Positions 18,946 through 27,102 of a DNA stretch of 64,000 nucleotides are shown here, in pieces (position 1 is the stretch's first letter; each line of letters starts with the position of its first letter). The DNA is from Hydrogenimonas sp. (GTDB taxonomy: Bacteria > Campylobacterota > Campylobacteria > Campylobacterales > Hydrogenimonadaceae), in NCBI GenBank assembly GCA_003978765.1, contig QNYO01000045.1:1-64000 (forward strand), given 5' to 3'. The notes under the pieces were generated by a model. The model had not been told where the DNA came from, searched no databases, and saw nothing but the letters and a program-made list of their open reading frames with translations. A program made the position numbers and the translations under genes.

Positions 18946-19215
18946 TTATTTCAAAATTCCGAGAATGTCATCACTGTTAAGAATCAGCAACTCTTTTCCG
19001 TCAATGGTGATCTCTGTTCCGCTATATTTACCAAATACAACTTTATCACCTTTTTTGATATGTCCCTCTTCTTCTACTTCGGGTCCAATTTCAAGAACAA
19101 TCGCTTCTTGTGGTTTCTCTTTAGCATTATCAGGAATAATAATACCAGATGCAGTTTTTTGTGGTTCATCAACACGCTCTACCAGAACTCGGTTCGCAAG
19201 TGGTTGGAAACTCAT
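18946..19215 (-). CDS. groES: Co-chaperonin GroES (Hsp10)
   Basis: An 89-residue lid protein beginning MSFQPLANRVLVERVDEPQ, with the mobile loop (KTASGIIIPDNAKEKPQ) and the C-terminal DDILGILK. The ATG at 19215 follows AAGGAG at proper spacing; a longer frame from 19230 would add five residues unlike the family. It is the first gene of the groES-groEL operon. Confidence 0.97.
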   Translation of the reverse strand: MSFQPLANRVLVERVDEPQKTASGIIIPDNAKEKPQEAIVLEIGPEVEEEGHIKKGDKVVFGKYSGTEITIDGKELLILNSDDILGILK

Positions 19216-19240
19216 TGACGCTCCTTTCAAGGTTGTTATT

Positions 19241-19267
19241 TTAGCAATTACTTTTTTTAAGTGCCGA
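19241..19267 (-). promoter_or_regulatory. Degenerate CIRCE (HrcA operator) in the groES leader
   Basis: TTAGCAATT-N9-AAGTGCCGA matches the CIRCE consensus TTAGCACTC-N9-GAGTGCTAA at 13 of 18 positions with exactly the canonical 9-bp spacer. It lies immediately downstream of the groES -10 box, where CIRCE normally overlaps the transcript start. HrcA repression of groESL is established for Helicobacter and Campylobacter; hrcA itself is not in this window. Confidence 0.65.
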
Positions 19268-19268
19268 A

Positions 19269-19297
19269 ATTTTAACCCAATTTTTTTTATTTGTCAA
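19269..19297 (-). promoter_or_regulatory. groESL promoter (TTGACA-N17-TAAAAT)
   Basis: On the minus strand a perfect -35 TTGACA (19292-19297) is separated by 17 bp from a TAAAAT -10 (19269-19274), about 54 bp before the groES start. A second TTGACA lies 12 bp further upstream (19304-19309). It is one of two places in the window with a full vegetative promoter; the other is the tRNA-Met promoter, with the same two hexamers. Confidence 0.8.
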
Positions 19298-19336
19298 GAG
19301 TTTTGTCAACTTATTTAGTTTTTTTGTTACATATTC

Positions 19337-19355
19337 TTTAGTCTATTGGACTAAA
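19337..19355. promoter_or_regulatory. Inverted repeat TTTAGTC-N5-GACTAAA, possible operator
   Basis: A perfect 7-bp inverted repeat with a 5-bp spacer lies in the divergent gap between groES and the AsmA-like gene, about 38 bp upstream of the latter's -10 box and about 40 bp upstream of the groES -35. The symmetry suits a dimeric regulator; no specific factor can be named. Confidence 0.4.
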
Positions 19356-19389
19356 TATTTTAGATAGAGTCACCTGCTTTCAATTCACA

Positions 19390-19398
19390 TGATATAAT
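19390..19398 (+). promoter_or_regulatory. Extended -10 promoter of the AsmA-like gene
   Basis: TGATATAAT is an extended -10 (TGN-TATAAT) 37 bp before the start codon. No -35 is evident, which an extended -10 can tolerate. Confidence 0.55.
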
Positions 19399-19434
19399 TC
19401 ATGAAGGATTTTATATTATAAAGAAAGGCATGCG

Positions 19435-20940
19435 ATGAAGTATCTTTTATCCATCATCATCTTACTATTTCTACTGGTAGGAACCATTTATGGCCTACTC
19501 TTTACTGCACCAGGCAATCAGTTTCTTCAACCAATCATCGAACAAAAGATTGCAGACCAAATAGCACTATCAACCAAGCTTGAACACTTTCTTCTCCGTC
19601 CAGATCGCTTTGAAGTTTCTCTAAAGATTGGAGATGACACATCGATCCAAACCAAAGGTACGATTGAACTCGGCACACAATCGATCGATGCGACTTATGA
19701 TGTTGCTATTCATGAGCTCTCTCAATTACAAACATTGATCGGTCAACAACTCAATGGTCCTTTTCAGACACACGGGAATATCAAAGGCGATCTAAAAATC
19801 ATGACCATCGATGGTGTTAGCGATGTTGCAAAGAGTCAGACAGCCTATCACCTCACACTTCGAGAGTTTACACCCGAAGCATTAACGGCAAAGATTGCAC
19901 ATCTGCATATTGATCAACTCCTCTACATGCTCAATCAACCGATCTATACCAAAGGATTGGTTGATATTGATGCCAACATTCCACAACTTGATATGGAGAG
20001 CCTCAAAGGAAATATCGTTACCACACTCTCTCAAGGTATGCTCCAGCCAACACCGATCCAAAAAGATTTCAATATCTCTATCCCTCATAACCTCACTTTC
20101 AACGGTGATATTCAAACCCGACTCATCGGTACCAAAGCGATCTCACATCTTGATCTGACAACATCCATTGCAAACTTTCAATCAAAAAGCTTGGTCTATA
20201 ATCTGAAAGAGGGATCACTATCGACAGACTATGATCTTCAAGTACCAGACCTCGATAAACTCTACTTTATCACGCAACAACATATGGATGGAGAGGTCAA
20301 TCTGACAGGTGATGTCAAAGTAGATCAAGAGAATATTCAAATAAATACCCATGCTAATATTTTTGGTGGTGTTCTTGAAGCAACTTATAAAAAAAAACTA
20401 AGTAAATTATATGTAAAAATACAAAATATCCAAACCGTTGCATTGACCGATATGCTTCTTTATCCTCATATTTTTGACTCACGTGCCAATGTCACAATCG
20501 ACTATAATACAGATAAAGAAGATGGAACACTCCATGCTGAACTTCTTAATGGTCAGATTCTTCCTAATAAGATGAGCTTCCTCCTTCAACAGATGGCAAA
20601 CTTCGATATTACAAAAGAGATCTATCAACGCACTATCATCGATACAAAGATTGATAAAAAGGTACTCCACTCTGATCTCTATATGAAAAGCCGTCTTACA
20701 GAGATCAACTCGACAAATGGCACGATTGATTTAGAAGATCAAACGATCGATACGACACTCAATATCAAAATCCGTAAAAACAAACTTCCAGTGACACTCA
20801 CAGGCGCACTTACATCGCCCGACATCAAAATCGATACCAAGGCTCTATTTAAATCAAAAGCAAAAGAAGAACTTAAGAAAAGGCTTCCTGAAAACATAAA
20901 AGAGTCTCCTTTTGGCGATTTGATCAAAAATTTTCTCTAA
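19435..20940 (+). CDS. AsmA-like periplasmic protein with N-terminal membrane anchor
   Basis: A 501-residue protein with one N-terminal membrane helix (YLLSIIILLFLLVGTIYGLLF) and a long beta-rich periplasmic body of repeating strands (GTIELGTQSIDATYDV, GDLKIMTIDGV, GTIDLEDQTIDTTLNI). This is the layout of AsmA/TamB-type proteins, thought to bridge the envelope and move phospholipids to the outer membrane. The C-terminal segment (PVTLTGALTSPDIKIDTKALFKS) is the usual AsmA ending. It is a single gene just before the tRNA. The specific role is not known. Confidence 0.75.
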   Translation: MKYLLSIIILLFLLVGTIYGLLFTAPGNQFLQPIIEQKIADQIALSTKLEHFLLRPDRFEVSLKIGDDTSIQTKGTIELGTQSIDATYDVAIHELSQLQTLIGQQLNGPFQTHGNIKGDLKIMTIDGVSDVAKSQTAYHLTLREFTPEALTAKIAHLHIDQLLYMLNQPIYTKGLVDIDANIPQLDMESLKGNIVTTLSQGMLQPTPIQKDFNISIPHNLTFNGDIQTRLIGTKAISHLDLTTSIANFQSKSLVYNLKEGSLSTDYDLQVPDLDKLYFITQQHMDGEVNLTGDVKVDQENIQINTHANIFGGVLEATYKKKLSKLYVKIQNIQTVALTDMLLYPHIFDSRANVTIDYNTDKEDGTLHAELLNGQILPNKMSFLLQQMANFDITKEIYQRTIIDTKIDKKVLHSDLYMKSRLTEINSTNGTIDLEDQTIDTTLNIKIRKNKLPVTLTGALTSPDIKIDTKALFKSKAKEELKKRLPENIKESPFGDLIKNFL

Positions 20941-20944
20941 ACCC

Positions 20945-20973
20945 TTGACATCACCTCTGTTTTTAGCTAAAAT
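20945..20973 (+). promoter_or_regulatory. tRNA-Met promoter (TTGACA-N17-TAAAAT)
   Basis: A perfect TTGACA (20945-20950), a 17-bp spacer and TAAAAT (20968-20973) lie 24 bp before the tRNA 5' end. This is a strong vegetative promoter for a stable RNA. Confidence 0.85.
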
Positions 20974-20996
20974 GCCACTCCACAAAGACAGAGGTT

Positions 20997-21073
20997 GGCT
21001 GGGTAGCTCAGCTGGCTAGAGCGCTGGTCTCATAAGCCGGAGGTCGGGAGTTCGAGTCTCCCCCCCGCCACCA
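20997..21073 (+). tRNA. tRNA-Met (anticodon CAU), elongator type
   Basis: A 77-nt cloverleaf with encoded CCA (21071-21073). The D arm is GCTC...GAGC; the anticodon arm CTGGT-CTCATAA-GCCGG gives CAU; the T arm is GGGAG-TTCGAGT-CTCCC; the acceptor GGCTGGG pairs with CCCCGCC except for a U4-C69 mismatch. The body resembles elongator tRNA-Met (GGCGGGG in relatives) rather than initiator (no C1-A72 mismatch) or Ile2. It is a single tRNA between the AsmA-like gene and modA. Confidence 0.93.
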
Positions 21074-21180
21074 TTTATCTTCCAAGCAACATTATAAAGA
21101 CTCCAAGAATCTTTCAAAGTCATAATCAACAAACTATCTAACTACAAAACTTTTTAACCCTCATTAGTTAATCCAAAAGT

Positions 21181-21209
21181 ATGACGATCTACTAAGCCTG
21201 CGATATAAT
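21181..21209 (+). promoter_or_regulatory. Probable mod operon promoter
   Basis: TATAAT (21204-21209) with ATGACG 17 bp upstream (21181-21186, four of six -35 bases). The -10 sits in CGATATAATAACG, loosely symmetric and reminiscent of a ModE half-site, but not a full ModE palindrome. Confidence 0.5.
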
Positions 21210-21240
21210 AACGCCATACAATTCAATCTACGCCCTCACC

Positions 21241-21258
21241 TGCCATATGAAGATGGCA
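21241..21258 (+). other. Small hairpin just upstream of the modA ribosome-binding site
   Basis: TGCCAT-ATGAAG-ATGGCA forms a 6-bp stem that ends 5 nt before AAGGAG. It could tune translation of modA. It is far too small for a molybdenum-cofactor riboswitch. Confidence 0.35.
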
Positions 21259-21273
21259 CCGATAAGGAGTACT

Positions 21274-22026
21274 ATGATGAAAAAGATGCTATGGGCATAT
21301 TTTATGATCTTGCTTACCATCCATGCCATAGCTGAAGAGATCACCGTTGCCACAGCAGCTAATGTGCAGTTTGCAATGGCTGAATTACAACAAAGTTTTC
21401 AAAAAGAGTATGGTATTCGAGTGCATACTGTTATCTCCTCTTCAGGTAAGTTGACGGCACAGATTAAAAGCGGTGCGCCATTTGATCTCTTTCTATCTGC
21501 CAATATGAAATACCCCAACTATTTAAAAGCTCATAAATTGGCTGTTACAGAGCCCAAAGTCTATGCCTATGGCTCTCTGGTGATCTGGACACTTAAACCA
21601 ATTGATCTCAAAAATGGACTCAAATCTTTAACAGACCCTACCATCAAACGTATTGCCGTTCCTAACCCCAAAAATGCTCCGTATGGTACGCAAGCAGTGA
21701 AAGCTATGAAACAGGCAGGCATTTACGACACTATTCGACCAAAACTGATCTATGGCGAAAGTGTTTCACAAACCAACCAATATATCGTCTCTAAAGCAGT
21801 CGATATGGGTATCACTGCCAAATCGGTCGTACTCTCACCTAAAATGGCAGGCAAAGGAGAGTATATTGATGTTGATCCTGCACTCTACACCCCTATCCAA
21901 CAAGGTGTTGTGATCCTCAAACATGGTCAAGAACACCATCCCAAAGCTGTCAAAGCCTTCTACGACTATCTTTTTAGCCCACAAGCTCAAAAAATCTTCA
22001 AAGCATATGGCTATACCACACCATGA
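21274..22026 (+). CDS. modA: Molybdate ABC transporter substrate-binding protein ModA
   Basis: Periplasmic binding protein for molybdate or tungstate. It has a signal peptide (MLWAYFMILLTIHAIAEE), then the family start VATAANVQFAM, SSGKLTAQIKSGAPFDLFLSA and the oxyanion-binding loops. I start at ATG 21274 after AAGGAG (a second ATG follows at once); the ORF upstream from 21247 has no ribosome-binding site. Order modA, TOBE protein, modB, modC with overlapping or near-touching ends shows one operon. It supplies molybdenum for enzymes such as nitrate, polysulfide or formate oxidoreductases, none encoded here. Confidence 0.94.
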   Translation: MMKKMLWAYFMILLTIHAIAEEITVATAANVQFAMAELQQSFQKEYGIRVHTVISSSGKLTAQIKSGAPFDLFLSANMKYPNYLKAHKLAVTEPKVYAYGSLVIWTLKPIDLKNGLKSLTDPTIKRIAVPNPKNAPYGTQAVKAMKQAGIYDTIRPKLIYGESVSQTNQYIVSKAVDMGITAKSVVLSPKMAGKGEYIDVDPALYTPIQQGVVILKHGQEHHPKAVKAFYDYLFSPQAQKIFKAYGYTTP

Positions 22027-22427
22027 ACCGCTTAAAAGGGCATATCACTGCGATACAATCTTCTGGTGAACTCTCACTGGTCGATATCGCTTACAATCAA
22101 ATTCATTTGACAGCTTTTATGCTTGGAAAACCCGATGAGCATCCAGAGGTTACTGTGGGGCAAGATATTTGGGTACTCTTTAAAGAGAGTGAGGTAGCCA
22201 TTGCCAAAGATTTTAGTGGTTCTATTAGCCTTCGTAACCGCCTTGAGGGGTATATTGAAAAGATTGTTGTTGGCGATCTGTTGGCAGAGGTGACCCTAAA
22301 GGTTGGAGATGATACGATTGTCTCCATCATTAGTCGCCGTGCCTGTGATGCGATGAAGCTCAAAGTTGGTGACCATGTGACAGCACTGATTAAGGCCAAT
22401 GAGATGACACTGATGGAGTATCACTAA
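22023..22427 (+). CDS. Molybdenum-binding TOBE/Mop di-domain protein
   Basis: A 134-residue protein made of two Mop-like (TOBE) domains in tandem: residues 1-67 (MNRLKGHITAIQSSGELSLV... LFKESEVAIAKD) and 68-134 (SLRNRLEGYIEKIVVGDLLAEVTLKVGDDTIVSII...GDHVTALIKANEMTL). Such proteins bind molybdate as oligomers and serve as storage or sensing units; there is no helix-turn-helix, so it is not a full ModE. ATGA overlap with modA and a 1-bp overlap with modB show tight coupling. ModC in this operon has only a short, weak C-terminal TOBE region, so this protein may supply that function in trans. Confidence 0.85.
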   Translation: MNRLKGHITAIQSSGELSLVDIAYNQIHLTAFMLGKPDEHPEVTVGQDIWVLFKESEVAIAKDFSGSISLRNRLEGYIEKIVVGDLLAEVTLKVGDDTIVSIISRRACDAMKLKVGDHVTALIKANEMTLMEYH

Positions 22428-23101
22428 TGGATGCAGAGTTTTGGACAACGATGACACTCACCTTTAAGCTTGCACTGATCACAACCATCATTCTACTCTT
22501 CATTGGCATACCACTCGCCTATTTTCTCGCCTCCACACGCTCACGCTTTAAACCTATTATTGAAACGATCGTGAGCATGCCACTGGTATTACCACCAACG
22601 GTACTTGGATTTTATCTCCTTGTAGCCTTTAGCAGTGAACACGCTTTTGGAAAGTTTTGCGAAGAGGTCTTAGGATTTCGGCTCTCTTTTACCTTTGAGG
22701 GATTGGTACTTGGTTCGGTCATTTTCAGTCTTCCCTTTATGGTACATCCCATTCAAAGTGGTCTGCAAAACCTTCCAAAGTCACTGACCGAAGCGGCACA
22801 GATGCTTGGCAAATCTCGCACAACCATCCTTTTTCGGGTGCTACTGCCCAATATCAAACCCTCGCTATTGACAGGCATTGTCATTACTTTTGCCCACACC
22901 GTTGGAGAGTTTGGTGTCGTCTTAATGATCGGTGGCAATATTCCAGGTGAAACACGTGTTGCCTCCATTGCGATCTATGATGAAGTCGAAGCACTCAACT
23001 ACGCAACAGCACACAACTATGCACTCATCCTCTTTGCCATCACCTTTTTCATTCTACTACTCGTCTATCTTGTCAACCGCTCATTTATGCATAAGGTGTA
23101 A
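22427..23101 (+). CDS. modB: Molybdate ABC transporter permease ModB
   Basis: A 224-residue inner-membrane permease with about five helices and the EAA-type loop that contacts the ATPase (LTEAAQMLGKSRTTILFRVLLPNIKPSL, about residues 120-147). The late motif HTVGEFGVVLMIGGNIPGETR is characteristic of ModB. The ATG overlaps the previous stop as TAATG. Confidence 0.94.
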   Translation: MDAEFWTTMTLTFKLALITTIILLFIGIPLAYFLASTRSRFKPIIETIVSMPLVLPPTVLGFYLLVAFSSEHAFGKFCEEVLGFRLSFTFEGLVLGSVIFSLPFMVHPIQSGLQNLPKSLTEAAQMLGKSRTTILFRVLLPNIKPSLLTGIVITFAHTVGEFGVVLMIGGNIPGETRVASIAIYDEVEALNYATAHNYALILFAITFFILLLVYLVNRSFMHKV

Positions 23102-23103
23102 CG

Positions 23104-23997
23104 ATGATCGAGCTTTCTGTAAAAAAACGACTTCTCTCGGCTGAAGGGTCACTGGAGCTTATGCTTGAAACAACGATTGAAGAAGGTGAATTTATCGCCT
23201 TTTTCGGGCAATCTGGTGCAGGAAAGACAACAATACTGCGAATGATTGCGGGACTTGAAACGCCTGATAGTGGCCACATTATCGTCAATGGTACCCCATG
23301 GTTTGATAGCCAAAAGAGGATTAATCTACCCCCAGCCAAACGCCCCATCGGTTTTGTCTTTCAAGATTACGCCCTCTTCCCCAATATGAGCGTGAAAGAG
23401 AATCTCCGCTTCGCCCTACAAAAAGGAGATAATCCTGCCATCGTTGAGGAGTTGATCGAAGTCATCGGCCTTCGTGAACTTGCCGATCGTCTTCCTGCAC
23501 AACTCTCTGGCGGTCAGCAACAACGCGTAGCGATGGCACGTGCATTGGTGCGTCGTCCTCGCCTTCTCCTACTCGATGAACCGCTCTCAGCACTCGATCA
23601 TGCCATGCGTCATAAATTACAAGATGAGTTGGCAAAAATCCATCAACGGTTTGGACTCACAACGATCCTCGTCAGTCACGATCCAAGTGAAATCTTCCGT
23701 TTATGTGGACGGCTCTATCATCTTGAACAAGGATGTATCAAAAAAGCGGGAACCCCTTCAGAGATTTTTGTTAAAGAGAAGATTAGTAGTAGTTTCAAAT
23801 TTGTCGGTGAAGTGCTTGCGATTGAGCAGTGTGAAATGATCTATCTACTCACTGTCGCGATTGGAACGCAAGTAGTTAAAGTGATGGCGACCGAACGTGA
23901 ACGTGAAGGTCTCACGATCGGGAGCCCTATTCAAATAGTCTCAAAAGCCTTTCACCCAATCATCTCTCCCATCACGCATGATGATCGGGAGCAATAA
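23104..23997 (+). CDS. modC: Molybdate ABC transporter ATP-binding protein ModC
   Basis: A 297-residue ABC ATPase: Walker [10 protein letters not shown] (about residue 36), Q-loop [10 protein letters not shown], signature [15 protein letters not shown], Walker [13 protein letters not shown] and the H-loop SHDPSE. After about residue 220 there is a degenerate TOBE-like tail. It is the last gene of the mod operon; its final 26 bp overlap the convergent proB gene. Confidence 0.93.
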   Translation: MIELSVKKRLLSAEGSLELMLETTIEEGEFIAFFGQSGAGKTTILRMIAGLETPDSGHIIVNGTPWFDSQKRINLPPAKRPIGFVFQDYALFPNMSVKENLRFALQKGDNPAIVEELIEVIGLRELADRLPAQLSGGQQQRVAMARALVRRPRLLLLDEPLSALDHAMRHKLQDELAKIHQRFGLTTILVSHDPSEIFRLCGRLYHLEQGCIKKAGTPSEIFVKEKISSSFKFVGEVLAIEQCEMIYLLTVAIGTQVVKVMATEREREGLTIGSPIQIVSKAFHPIISPITHDDREQ

Positions 23998-24748
23998 AGA
24001 GTGTGCCACCTCGATGGACACCCTCAATCAAGAAAGCATAAGCATCTTTAAGATCAAACCCACTTGCAAGAAACATCTTACGATAACGGCGAAGTAGAAA
24101 GTCTGCCGCTTTGAGTTTGGTCACAATACCGCCTGTTGCAAATGCGGCATTGGGTGTACACTCAGCCTCTAATGCCTCTTTGGGGATATGATGCACCACT
24201 TTAAGTGGCTTGGCATCCTCAAATTTATGTGGATCTTTATCATAGTAACTATCGATATCGGAAAGTATCACCAGTAGATCTGCATCAAAATAGTAGGCGA
24301 CATGTGCTGAGAGTTGGTCATTATCTCCAAACACCAACTCTTCTGTCGCTGTGACATCATTCTCATTGATAATCGGTACAACTCCTTGCACCAATAGTGT
24401 ATCGATAGCACACTTGGCATGATAGGTTCGTTTTCGCGAATCAAAATCATCTGCTGTTAAAAGAATTTGCGACACGATTATGCCATGCTTTTCAAACTTC
24501 TTTTGATACATTGAAACCAGTTTGGGCTGACCAATTGAGGCAAGGGCTTGTCGGTTAGCGACAATCTTCTTATCAAGTCGGCAAAGCGTATAGCCTGCCG
24601 CTACGGCTCCAGAGCTTACAAGGATCACATCGATCCCTTTTTGCTTAATATTGGCAATCAGATCCACCAGTGCTGCCATACGCTCCTTAGCCACACGATT
24701 CTGCTCAGTAAGTACGGCACTACCAACTTTAATGACAATACGCCGCAT
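23972..24748 (-). CDS. proB: Glutamate 5-kinase (short form without PUA domain)
   Basis: It phosphorylates glutamate in the first step of proline synthesis. The 258-residue amino-acid-kinase domain shows [44 protein letters not shown] and the ATP region [12 protein letters not shown]. The C-terminal PUA domain of E. coli ProB is absent, as in other Campylobacterota. The start lies 3 bp after the obgE stop, so both are cotranscribed, and the 3' end overlaps modC by 26 bp on the opposite strand. Confidence 0.93.
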   Translation of the reverse strand: MRRIVIKVGSAVLTEQNRVAKERMAALVDLIANIKQKGIDVILVSSGAVAAGYTLCRLDKKIVANRQALASIGQPKLVSMYQKKFEKHGIIVSQILLTADDFDSRKRTYHAKCAIDTLLVQGVVPIINENDVTATEELVFGDNDQLSAHVAYYFDADLLVILSDIDSYYDKDPHKFEDAKPLKVVHHIPKEALEAECTPNAAFATGGIVTKLKAADFLLRRYRKMFLASGFDLKDAYAFLIEGVHRGGTLFIAPDHHA

Positions 24749-24751
24749 CGA

Positions 24752-25822
24752 CTACTTTCCCATAATGTCGCTAAGTGCAAAAATTAGAGGCTGGATATTG
24801 ACTTTAGAGACAGAAGAGATTGGCATCACAAAGAGAGGATTGCTTTTCTCTTCACTCAAATACCCTTGATAACTCTCATCGACACCATACTTTTTAAGCC
24901 CATCATTGGCTTGAAGTCCTAAGGTCTCAAGAAGCTCTTCCATCTTTGTATTCGCCTCTTCCGGCGTGATGGCATCGATACGTGTTAAGGCGATGGCATA
25001 CGGGCGTTTAGCCAACTCTTCACTATAACGTTCAAGCTCATTTTTGAGCGCTTCATACTGTTGACCCACTTCACGATAATTGGCCGCATCAATCATAAAA
25101 AGGAGCGTCTTGGTGCGCTCAATATGCTTCAAAAACTCAATCCCCAGTCCACGTCCATCACTTGCACCCTCAATAATCCCTGGGATATCAGCCATTACAA
25201 ATGAGCGAAACTCATCAATAGCAACAACGCCCAACTTTGGTGTCAGCGTCGTAAATTCGTAATTGGCCACTTCTGGATGGGCATTGGAGACCGTTGAGAT
25301 AAGTGTCGATTTACCGACATTCGGGAAACCAACCAACCCAACATCGGCGATCAATTTGAGCTCAAGACGTACCTCTTTTTCTTGACCAGGTTGCCCAGGT
25401 TGCGCATAGGTTGGACGCTGATTGGTAGAGGATTTAAAGTGAACATTTCCCAAACCACCTTTACCACCTTCAAGGAACTTCACCTTCTGCCCATCTTCTG
25501 TCAGATCCAGAAGCAGTTCCCCTGTCTCTTTATCAATGACCTGTGTTCCTGGTGGAACTCTTACATAGAGTGATTCACCCGTCTTTCCTGCACACTTTCT
25601 TGGCATACCAGGGCGACCATTTTTGGCTTTAAGGTGGGTTTTGCCTTTAAAGTGAGAGAGTGTATCGGTGTTTTTGTCGACGACAAACCATACATCGCCA
25701 CCGCGTCCACCATCACCACCATCAGGGCCACCCTTATTGACAAATTTTTCACGCCGAAATGATGAACACCCTTGTCCACCCTTTCCAGAGCTCAGTTTTA
25801 GTTCTACACTATCTACAAACAT
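24752..25822 (-). CDS. obgE: GTPase ObgE/CgtA
   Basis: A 356-residue ribosome-associated GTPase. The glycine-rich Obg fold occupies residues 1-158 ([19 protein letters not shown]). The G domain follows with G1 GFPNVGKST (about 166), G3 [10 protein letters not shown]4 region TRID and G5. It lies upstream of proB and downstream of the rplU-rpmA ribosomal genes, the conserved L21-L27-Obg order, although a terminator separates rpmA from obgE. Confidence 0.96.
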   Translation of the reverse strand: MFVDSVELKLSSGKGGQGCSSFRREKFVNKGGPDGGDGGRGGDVWFVVDKNTDTLSHFKGKTHLKAKNGRPGMPRKCAGKTGESLYVRVPPGTQVIDKETGELLLDLTEDGQKVKFLEGGKGGLGNVHFKSSTNQRPTYAQPGQPGQEKEVRLELKLIADVGLVGFPNVGKSTLISTVSNAHPEVANYEFTTLTPKLGVVAIDEFRSFVMADIPGIIEGASDGRGLGIEFLKHIERTKTLLFMIDAANYREVGQQYEALKNELERYSEELAKRPYAIALTRIDAITPEEANTKMEELLETLGLQANDGLKKYGVDESYQGYLSEEKSNPLFVMPISSVSKVNIQPLIFALSDIMGK

Positions 25823-25886
25823 AGTATTGTTGCCTTAAAATTTTTTAATATAAAATATCAGATTTTTATGAATTTGTCAAAGAGAT

Positions 25887-25918
25887 TAAGAAGAGAAAAT
25901 GGCACCATGAAGGTGCCA
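25887..25918 (-). terminator. Terminator after rpmA
   Basis: On the minus strand a 7-bp stem TGGCACC-TTCAT-GGTGCCA (25900-25918) is followed by a T-rich run (ATTTTCTCTTCTT). It lies between rpmA and obgE on the same strand, so obgE-proB probably has its own promoter or depends on read-through. Confidence 0.75.
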
Positions 25919-25931
25919 AAGATTGGGTAGA

Positions 25932-26186
25932 TTATGCAGGATAGACAGAAACTTTTTTGCGATGTTTGTCTTTACGCTCATACTTTACAACACCGTCAAT
26001 AAGTGCGTAAAGAGTATGATCTTTTCCCATACCTACGTTGTTACCAGGATGGATCTTCGTACCGCGTTGGCGATAGATGATGTTTCCTGCAACAACTGCC
26101 TGTCCGCCGATCTTCTTAACGCCTAATCTACGACCCGCTGAATCGCGGTTATTCTGGGTTGAGCCTTGACCTTTCTTGTGAGCCAT
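25932..26186 (-). CDS. rpmA: 50S ribosomal protein L27
   Basis: An 84-residue L27 starting [25 protein letters not shown], the flexible N-terminus that reaches the peptidyl transferase centre. No N-terminal extension of the Firmicutes cleaved type is present. It is preceded by rplU, with a structured 104-nt spacer described separately. Confidence 0.98.
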   Translation of the reverse strand: MAHKKGQGSTQNNRDSAGRRLGVKKIGGQAVVAGNIIYRQRGTKIHPGNNVGMGKDHTLYALIDGVVKYERKDKHRKKVSVYPA

Positions 26187-26212
26187 ATTTATCTCCTTTA
26201 TTTACGGTAATC

Positions 26213-26282
26213 GAACAAAGTCCGTTTACCAAGCAGTGATGGCATCTCAAAGAGAGCCCATCACGCTAACGTAGCTTTGTTC
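26213..26282 (-). ncRNA. Structured RNA element in the rplU-rpmA spacer
   Basis: Nested complementary segments fold almost the whole spacer into one long hairpin: GAACAAAG (26213-26220) with CTTTGTTC (26275-26282), CGTT (26223-26226) with AACG (26268-26271), GTGATGG (26236-26242) with CCATCAC (26258-26264), and TCTC (26245-26248) with GAGA (26252-26255) around an AAA loop. There is no T-run, so it is not a simple terminator. It is placed to be an RNase processing site, an mRNA stabiliser or a translational switch for L27. No known family is recognised. Confidence 0.55.
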
Positions 26283-26290
26283 TTTCAAAC

Positions 26291-26599
26291 TTACGCGATT
26301 TTTGTAATGCGAACGCGAGTGAAGTCTCGGCGGAAGCCGCGCTTAAGTTTGCTATCTTTACGACGTCGCTTTTTATAGATGATAACTTTTCTTTCGCGAC
26401 CTTCGTTGATAACTTCCGCTTCGACAACAGCGCCATCGACATATGGTGTACCAATTTTTAGTTCACCATCATTGTCAACAGCCAATACCTCTTTGATCTC
26501 AATTTTGGCTTTTGGTTCAAGGCCCATGTGATCAAGGCAAAGAATATCGCCTTCACTGACCTTGTATTGCTTACCGCCATGCTTGATAATTGCTGTCAT
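26291..26599 (-). CDS. rplU: 50S ribosomal protein L21
   Basis: A 102-residue L21 starting [20 protein letters not shown], with the conserved [23 protein letters not shown] tail region that binds 23S rRNA. The ATG at 26599 follows AAAGGA; an in-frame codon at 26623 would add eight residues unlike the family. A GATATAAT box on the minus strand (26640-26647) about 45 bp upstream is a likely -10. It is first in the rplU-rpmA pair. Confidence 0.97.
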   Translation of the reverse strand: MTAIIKHGGKQYKVSEGDILCLDHMGLEPKAKIEIKEVLAVDNDGELKIGTPYVDGAVVEAEVINEGRERKVIIYKKRRRKDSKLKRGFRRDFTRVRITKIA

Positions 26600-26686
26600 G
26601 CCGTGTCCTTTTGTATTCGTCAAACGATTTTAGTGGCGAATTATATCTATATTATAATTAAGATTAGTTTAATAGGCTTAGCTATC

Positions 26687-27079
26687 TTAGTTTGGAATCG
26701 GTGCTTCAACCAAGGCGATACACTCAATCTCAACCAATGCATTTTTTGGCAACGTTTTCACTGCTACCGTACTACGTGCTGGTTTATGCCCCTCAAACCA
26801 CTTTTCATAAATCGCATTAACCTTGGCAAAATCATCCATATTTGCCAAAAAAATCGTTGTTTTAACCACATTTTGCAAACTGCTACCTGCTGCTTCAAGA
26901 ACCGCTTTGAGATTTTGCATCACCTGTGTGGTTTGAAGCTCAATATCATCTTGTACCATGACACCATTGGGTGTGAGTGCAATCTGTCCAGAGGTAAAGA
27001 TAAAGTCACCCACTTTCATCGCTTGTGAATAGGGTCCGATCGCTTGTGGTGCTTGATCGGTTTGGATGGTTCTCATCAT
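26687..27079 (-). CDS. ridA: RidA family enamine/imine deaminase
   Basis: A 130-residue YjgF/RidA protein: IGPYSQAMKVGDFIFTSGQIAL at the N-terminus, and the active-site region KPARSTVAVKTLPKNALVEIECIA with the conserved Arg that binds the substrate carboxylate. The family hydrolyses reactive 2-aminoacrylate made by PLP enzymes. Start ATG ATG follows AAGGAG; the first is used here. It is 23 bp downstream of the thioredoxin-like gene. Confidence 0.93.
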   Translation of the reverse strand: MMRTIQTDQAPQAIGPYSQAMKVGDFIFTSGQIALTPNGVMVQDDIELQTTQVMQNLKAVLEAAGSSLQNVVKTTIFLANMDDFAKVNAIYEKWFEGHKPARSTVAVKTLPKNALVEIECIALVEAPIPN

Positions 27080-27102
27080 GATAAATCTCCTTTGTTGTGT
27101 GG

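Noticed and set aside
21074-21240. Possible molybdenum-cofactor riboswitch before modA
   Set aside because: Only a 6-bp hairpin and a promoter are visible; the multi-stem architecture of that riboswitch is missing.
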